From: Anaerofustis stercorihominis DSM 17244
Lineage (GTDB): Bacteria; Bacillota; Clostridia; Eubacteriales; Anaerofustaceae
NCBI RefSeq assembly: GCF_000154825.1
Contig: NZ_DS560019.1
Coordinates: forward strand, 1,220,501-1,284,500
Reading direction: 5' to 3'
Length of the DNA: 64,000 nucleotides
Numbering within the stretch: the stretch's first letter is position 1; the number at the start of each line of letters is the position of its first letter. A program made the position numbers and the translations under genes. Below are positions 61,423 through 64,000 of this stretch, in pieces. A model generated the notes under the pieces. It had not been told where the DNA came from, searched no databases, and saw only the letters and a program-made list of their open reading frames with translations.

Positions 61423-61448
61423 AAGAGAAGTTTAACTTCTCTTTTTTG
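61421..61448 (+). terminator. terminator after lipoprotein 3
   Basis: Same AAAAGAGAAGTT/AACTTCTCTTTT hairpin as at 60873-60902, which shows the terminator was duplicated with the gene. Confidence 0.85.
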
Positions 61449-61604
61449 TTTTATTATTTTTAATTTTAAAAATTTATTATATAAATTATATGAATAATAT
61501 CAAGTAGTATAAAAAAATTGTATATGTATGTTGTATATAATATATAGAGGTGATAAAATAAATATATAAATATGATAACGTTATCTAGAAAGAGGCAAAT
61601 TTAT

Positions 61605-62927
61605 ATGAAAAGATTAAGAAAATTTGTTGCTTATTTTTGTATTGGTTTATTTTTATGTTCGATAACGTTTATGTTAAAGCCTAGTATTAGTAAAGCTGCA
61701 GACAGAACATTGGAAGCTCGATATTTTAATATCCCCGGTGATTGCAGTTATTTACGTTTTACTAACGGTTCAACAGGAAATACAAGAACCATGTTGGTTG
61801 ATACCGGAACCGATGGAGCTAAACTTTTAACTAAATTGCGATCTGATGGTATATATGATCAAATGCATAAAGGTAAATCGGGCGGGGCTCATCAATATGA
61901 ACGTGTTATAGACCACGTTTTTATAACTCATATGCATGGAGATCATGCAGGTGGGTTAAAAGCCTTACTTACTTCAAGTTCCGCTAATGGGGGAAAAGGT
62001 TTTGTTATAGATAACTTATATATCAATGACAGACTTGCTCAGGCAGATTCTAATGGTAATGTAGACGGAGAAAGTACGAGAATTAATATAGTTAATTTAG
62101 CTTATAAATATTCAAGCAATGTTAATGGTGCTGTAAATACTAAAAAATCAGTTTCTCATAGCAAAATAATAAATACATATTTTGTTAAGACAAAAGGATA
62201 CGATAAAACTGCAAGCGGACAAATTAATGATATTAAAACCATTACAGTTGGCTCTGGTGTTACGGCAACAATTTTACCTCCTCATCCTATAAAAACTACA
62301 AATACTAATAATATGAGTATGCAGGTAAAAATTAAAGCCGGAAGTACAAATTATGTATTTGCAGGGGATTCTTTGGTACCTTAGTTAAATGCTATATTAA
62401 ATGATAATTCTTATAGAAATACATTAAAAGCAGCATCCGGAGAAACTACATATTTAAAAATTTCTCATCACGGTTCTAGACGAGTAACCGAAGGCGGAGG
62501 TGTAATAGGTTTTGATGGGTTATATGGTAATGCTAATGTATTAAAAAATTTACCTATCCTTGAAAAGTCTCCGAGCAGTAAAGTTGCCGAAAGATTTATT
62601 AAAACGGGTGTTGATAGTCAAGGAAATCATTTATATGAAGCAAAAGGACTTGATGGTAGTGTAATAAAGAATTTGAAAAATGTAGATGAAAAATACAATA
62701 GTTTATTTACGGGGAGTGGTAACACTGTTGTAGGTATTACTGATGTAAAAGCAGGGACAAATGCAGATTCTATGTGCGGATTTGCCTATATAGGTATAAA
62801 TTCGATACGAGATGTTGCTCCGGATAATAATATATTAAATTTATTAAAGGTCAACAATGCTTCTGCACTTAAATTCCCTGCAGTAACGCAAGCAAAAACT
62901 ACTTATAAAAAAACAATTACTTTTTAG
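61605..62927 (+). pseudogene. secreted ComEC-like metallo-beta-lactamase-fold hydrolase, interrupted by an in-frame TAG
   Basis: About 440 codons. Signal peptide MKRLRKFVAYFCIGLFLCSI then SKAA. The MBL zinc motif is in HVFITHMHGDHAGGLKALL, a later ligand region is AGDSLVP, and KISHHGSRR is the ComEC-type HHGS motif. A single TAG at 62382-62384 falls between these, right after AGDSLVP, where relatives continue. The frame resumes LNAILNDNSYRNTLKAASGE to TTYKKTITF. Without suppression, the last third, including HHGS, is lost and activity is unlikely. ATG 61605 follows AGAGG. A 12-bp palindrome GATAACGTTATC precedes it (61574-61585). Confidence 0.82.
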
Positions 62928-62933
62928 TTATAA

Positions 62934-62961
62934 AGAGGGGCTATATACCTCTCTTTTTTTA
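62934..62961 (+). terminator. terminator after the MBL gene
   Basis: AAAGAGG/CCTCTTT stem with AT loop and T7. Confidence 0.7.
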
Positions 62962-63193
62962 TATAAATGAATTTTAAAAATTATATCTCTAACAAACCTC
63001 TAACAAAATATATTTTATAAAAACTACTATCACGTGAAATCCTTTATTTAAGGCACTTTCAGACACACTCTTAAATTAACGGTGAGAACTTATTGAAAAT
63101 TTTGTGTTTTTTTACTTTTCCCTTTTTATTGCAGCCAAAACTTGTTAAAATACTTATTGTATTATTAAAAATTATATTGAAAGAGAGTTTATT

Positions 63194-63850
63194 ATGGAGA
63201 CAAAAAACAAGAAAAAGAAAATCACATCAAAAAGTTTAAGGGTTTATGCCATTATATTTTTAGTGGTAGGTGCTGTTTATATATTAAGTGGTATTTATTC
63301 ATTCTTTACAACTATAAACGGATATGTTTCACAGGGGTATGCTACATCTGAAGTACTTATGTATCTTCTTCCTTCGCAGTTCCTTCCTACTGTAATTGAA
63401 CCGCTTGCTATATTTGGAGGTTTTGCACTTTTATTATTTGGTGTATCGGAAGTACTATCGAGACTAAATGCAGATGATAACGAGACTGTTGATGAACAAG
63501 AAGTTGCAGAAGAAATCAAAGAAACTGAAGAAACTGAAGTAATCGAAGACGCACAAGAAGAAATCAAAGATGAAGAAGCAAATGTCAACGAAGACACAAA
63601 AGATGCTAAAGACAATGAAGAAGTTATTGAAGATGATAGCTTAGAAGAAAATGTAGAGACAGCCGATGAAGAAACAAATGAAGATGTTGTCGAAACTGAA
63701 AGTGAAGAAACAAAAGAAGTTGCTGCAGATACAGAAAGTGAAGGATCAATAGACGAAAGTACAGAAGAAATGGACGAAGAAGATAATTTGGATAAGACTT
63801 TAGATAAGGAAGATAAATCGTCCGATAATGATGATGAACATGATGAATAG
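63194..63850 (+). CDS. membrane protein with long acidic tail
   Basis: A 218-residue protein. Two transmembrane helices (YAIIFLVVGAVYILSGIYSFF, VIEPLAIFGGFALLLFGVSEV) occupy the first ~95 residues, after a basic start. The rest is a highly acidic Glu/Asp/Thr low-complexity tail (EEIKETEETEVIEDAQEE and similar), probably disordered in the cytoplasm. Function unknown. It resembles in design the DUF2628-like protein at 21229-22092 with a charged tail, but the sequences differ. 62962-63193 holds no clear signal. Confidence 0.7.
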   Translation: METKNKKKKITSKSLRVYAIIFLVVGAVYILSGIYSFFTTINGYVSQGYATSEVLMYLLPSQFLPTVIEPLAIFGGFALLLFGVSEVLSRLNADDNETVDEQEVAEEIKETEETEVIEDAQEEIKDEEANVNEDTKDAKDNEEVIEDDSLEENVETADEETNEDVVETESEETKEVAADTESEGSIDESTEEMDEEDNLDKTLDKEDKSSDNDDEHDE

Positions 63851-63856
63851 TAATCA

Positions 63857-63888
63857 CTTTAAAAGAAGGGGTATCCCTTCTTTTTTTA
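63857..63888 (+). terminator. terminator after the acidic membrane protein gene
   Basis: AAAGAAGGG/CCCTTCTTT stem with GTAT loop and T7. Confidence 0.85.
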
Positions 63889-63974
63889 TTTATAAGGTAA
63901 GTTTCTCTATGATATAATAATATAAAATATATTTAAGTACAATTTAAATAAAAATACTATATAAAGGAGAAAAC

Positions 63975-64000
63975 TATGGATTATAAAGTTATAGGGGATA
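63975..64000 (+). CDS. start of an unidentified gene, 3' partial
   Basis: ATG 63975 preceded by AAAGGAGAAAAC, reading MDYKVIGD before the window ends. Too short to identify. Confidence 0.5.

Noticed and set aside
61574-61585. GATAACGTTATC palindrome as a LacI-type operator.
   Set aside because: Twelve bp in an AT-rich region without a nearby LacI regulator is too weak.
10494-62927. Global TAG recoding across the genome.
   Set aside because: Many intact genes in the window (sirtuin, LRR copy 2, ylqF, dehydrogenase, aldolase, lipoprotein 1, acidic membrane protein and others) end properly at TAG, so TAG is a working stop codon.
63295-63857. Minus-strand Ser- and Leu-rich reading frames.
   Set aside because: Shadows of the acidic tail-encoding repeats on the plus strand.
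1-64000. CRISPR arrays, rRNA genes, insertion sequences.
   Set aside because: No regularly spaced direct repeats, rRNA motifs or transposase reading frames were seen.

Overview
The window is a 64 kb stretch of an AT-rich (roughly one-third GC) Gram-positive genome, most likely an anaerobic, fermentative member of the Clostridia. Evidence: CodY, WhiA, YlqF, PyrR, PRD-type PTS control, strong GGAGG ribosome-binding sites, many short U-tailed terminators, an iron-dependent alcohol dehydrogenase, ferredoxin-type clusters, and no respiratory genes. The species cannot be fixed from the sequence alone.

Layout. 1-4.6 kb: 3' part of glmS (frameshifted), a queT-tadA pair behind a structured leader, a patatin-like pseudoenzyme and HU. 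4.7-10 kb: mazG, a previously untracked decayed gpmA pseudogene, a ZIP metal transporter, glyoxalase, YjbQ, and a PspC/LiaF-like membrane pair. 10-12.1 kb: a FabT-like MarR regulator with degV (fatty-acid-binding FakB type, broken by an amber codon) and an M15 peptidase. 12.1-16.5 kb: two tRNA-Ser genes, then proC, a YgjP-type peptidase and CorA (locally GC-richer), a cloverleaf-shaped palindromic repeat and an oxidoreductase. 16.7-18.7 kb: a type II restriction-modification pair. 18.9-20.8 kb: a divergent sirtuin, a small unknown protein and a lipoate-protein ligase. 21-25.4 kb: a membrane protein and two tandem BspA-like LRR surface proteins. 25.5-31.5 kb: ALDH, YchF, HxlR regulator, and a flavin/ferredoxin protein leading an OpuC-type osmolyte transporter. 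31.5-35.1 kb: an HD pseudoenzyme, whiA, pyrR and a peptidoglycan-binding protein. 35.4-40.6 kb: a redox cluster of NhaC, thioredoxin reductase, an arylsulfotransferase-thioredoxin fusion (two lesions) and a Crp regulator. 40.7-43.4 kb: an esterase with a galactitol-type PTS IIC and a DeoR regulator, both truncated head-to-head. 43.5-50.3 kb: aldo-keto reductase, C45 acyltransferase, a phage-like remnant, ylqF, an rnhB-yraN fusion and codY. 50.5-57.8 kb: a complete polyol module, with PTS IIC/IIB/IIA and a PRD regulator diverging from a Zn-dehydrogenase, a class II aldolase and a Fe-alcohol dehydrogenase. 57.9-64 kb: glyA, three paralogous lipoproteins, a secreted ComEC-like hydrolase broken by an amber codon, an acidic membrane protein, and the first codons of another gene.

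How the genes fit together. The best-supported system is the 50.5-57.8 kb polyol pathway: PTS uptake and phosphorylation, oxidation to a ketose phosphate, aldol cleavage, and reduction of the released aldehyde, which would be redox-balanced. Its two divergent promoters each carry an equally spaced TTCCG-N8-CGGAA dyad. The FabT-like regulator and FakB-like degV form a fatty-acid-sensing pair with an autoregulatory dyad.

A striking feature is gene damage: three conserved genes are each interrupted by one in-frame TAG, glmS and the arylsulfotransferase carry single-base frameshifts, gpmA is heavily decayed, and gatC/deoR are truncated by an apparent deletion. Whether the single-base lesions are biological or sequencing errors cannot be told from one sequence.
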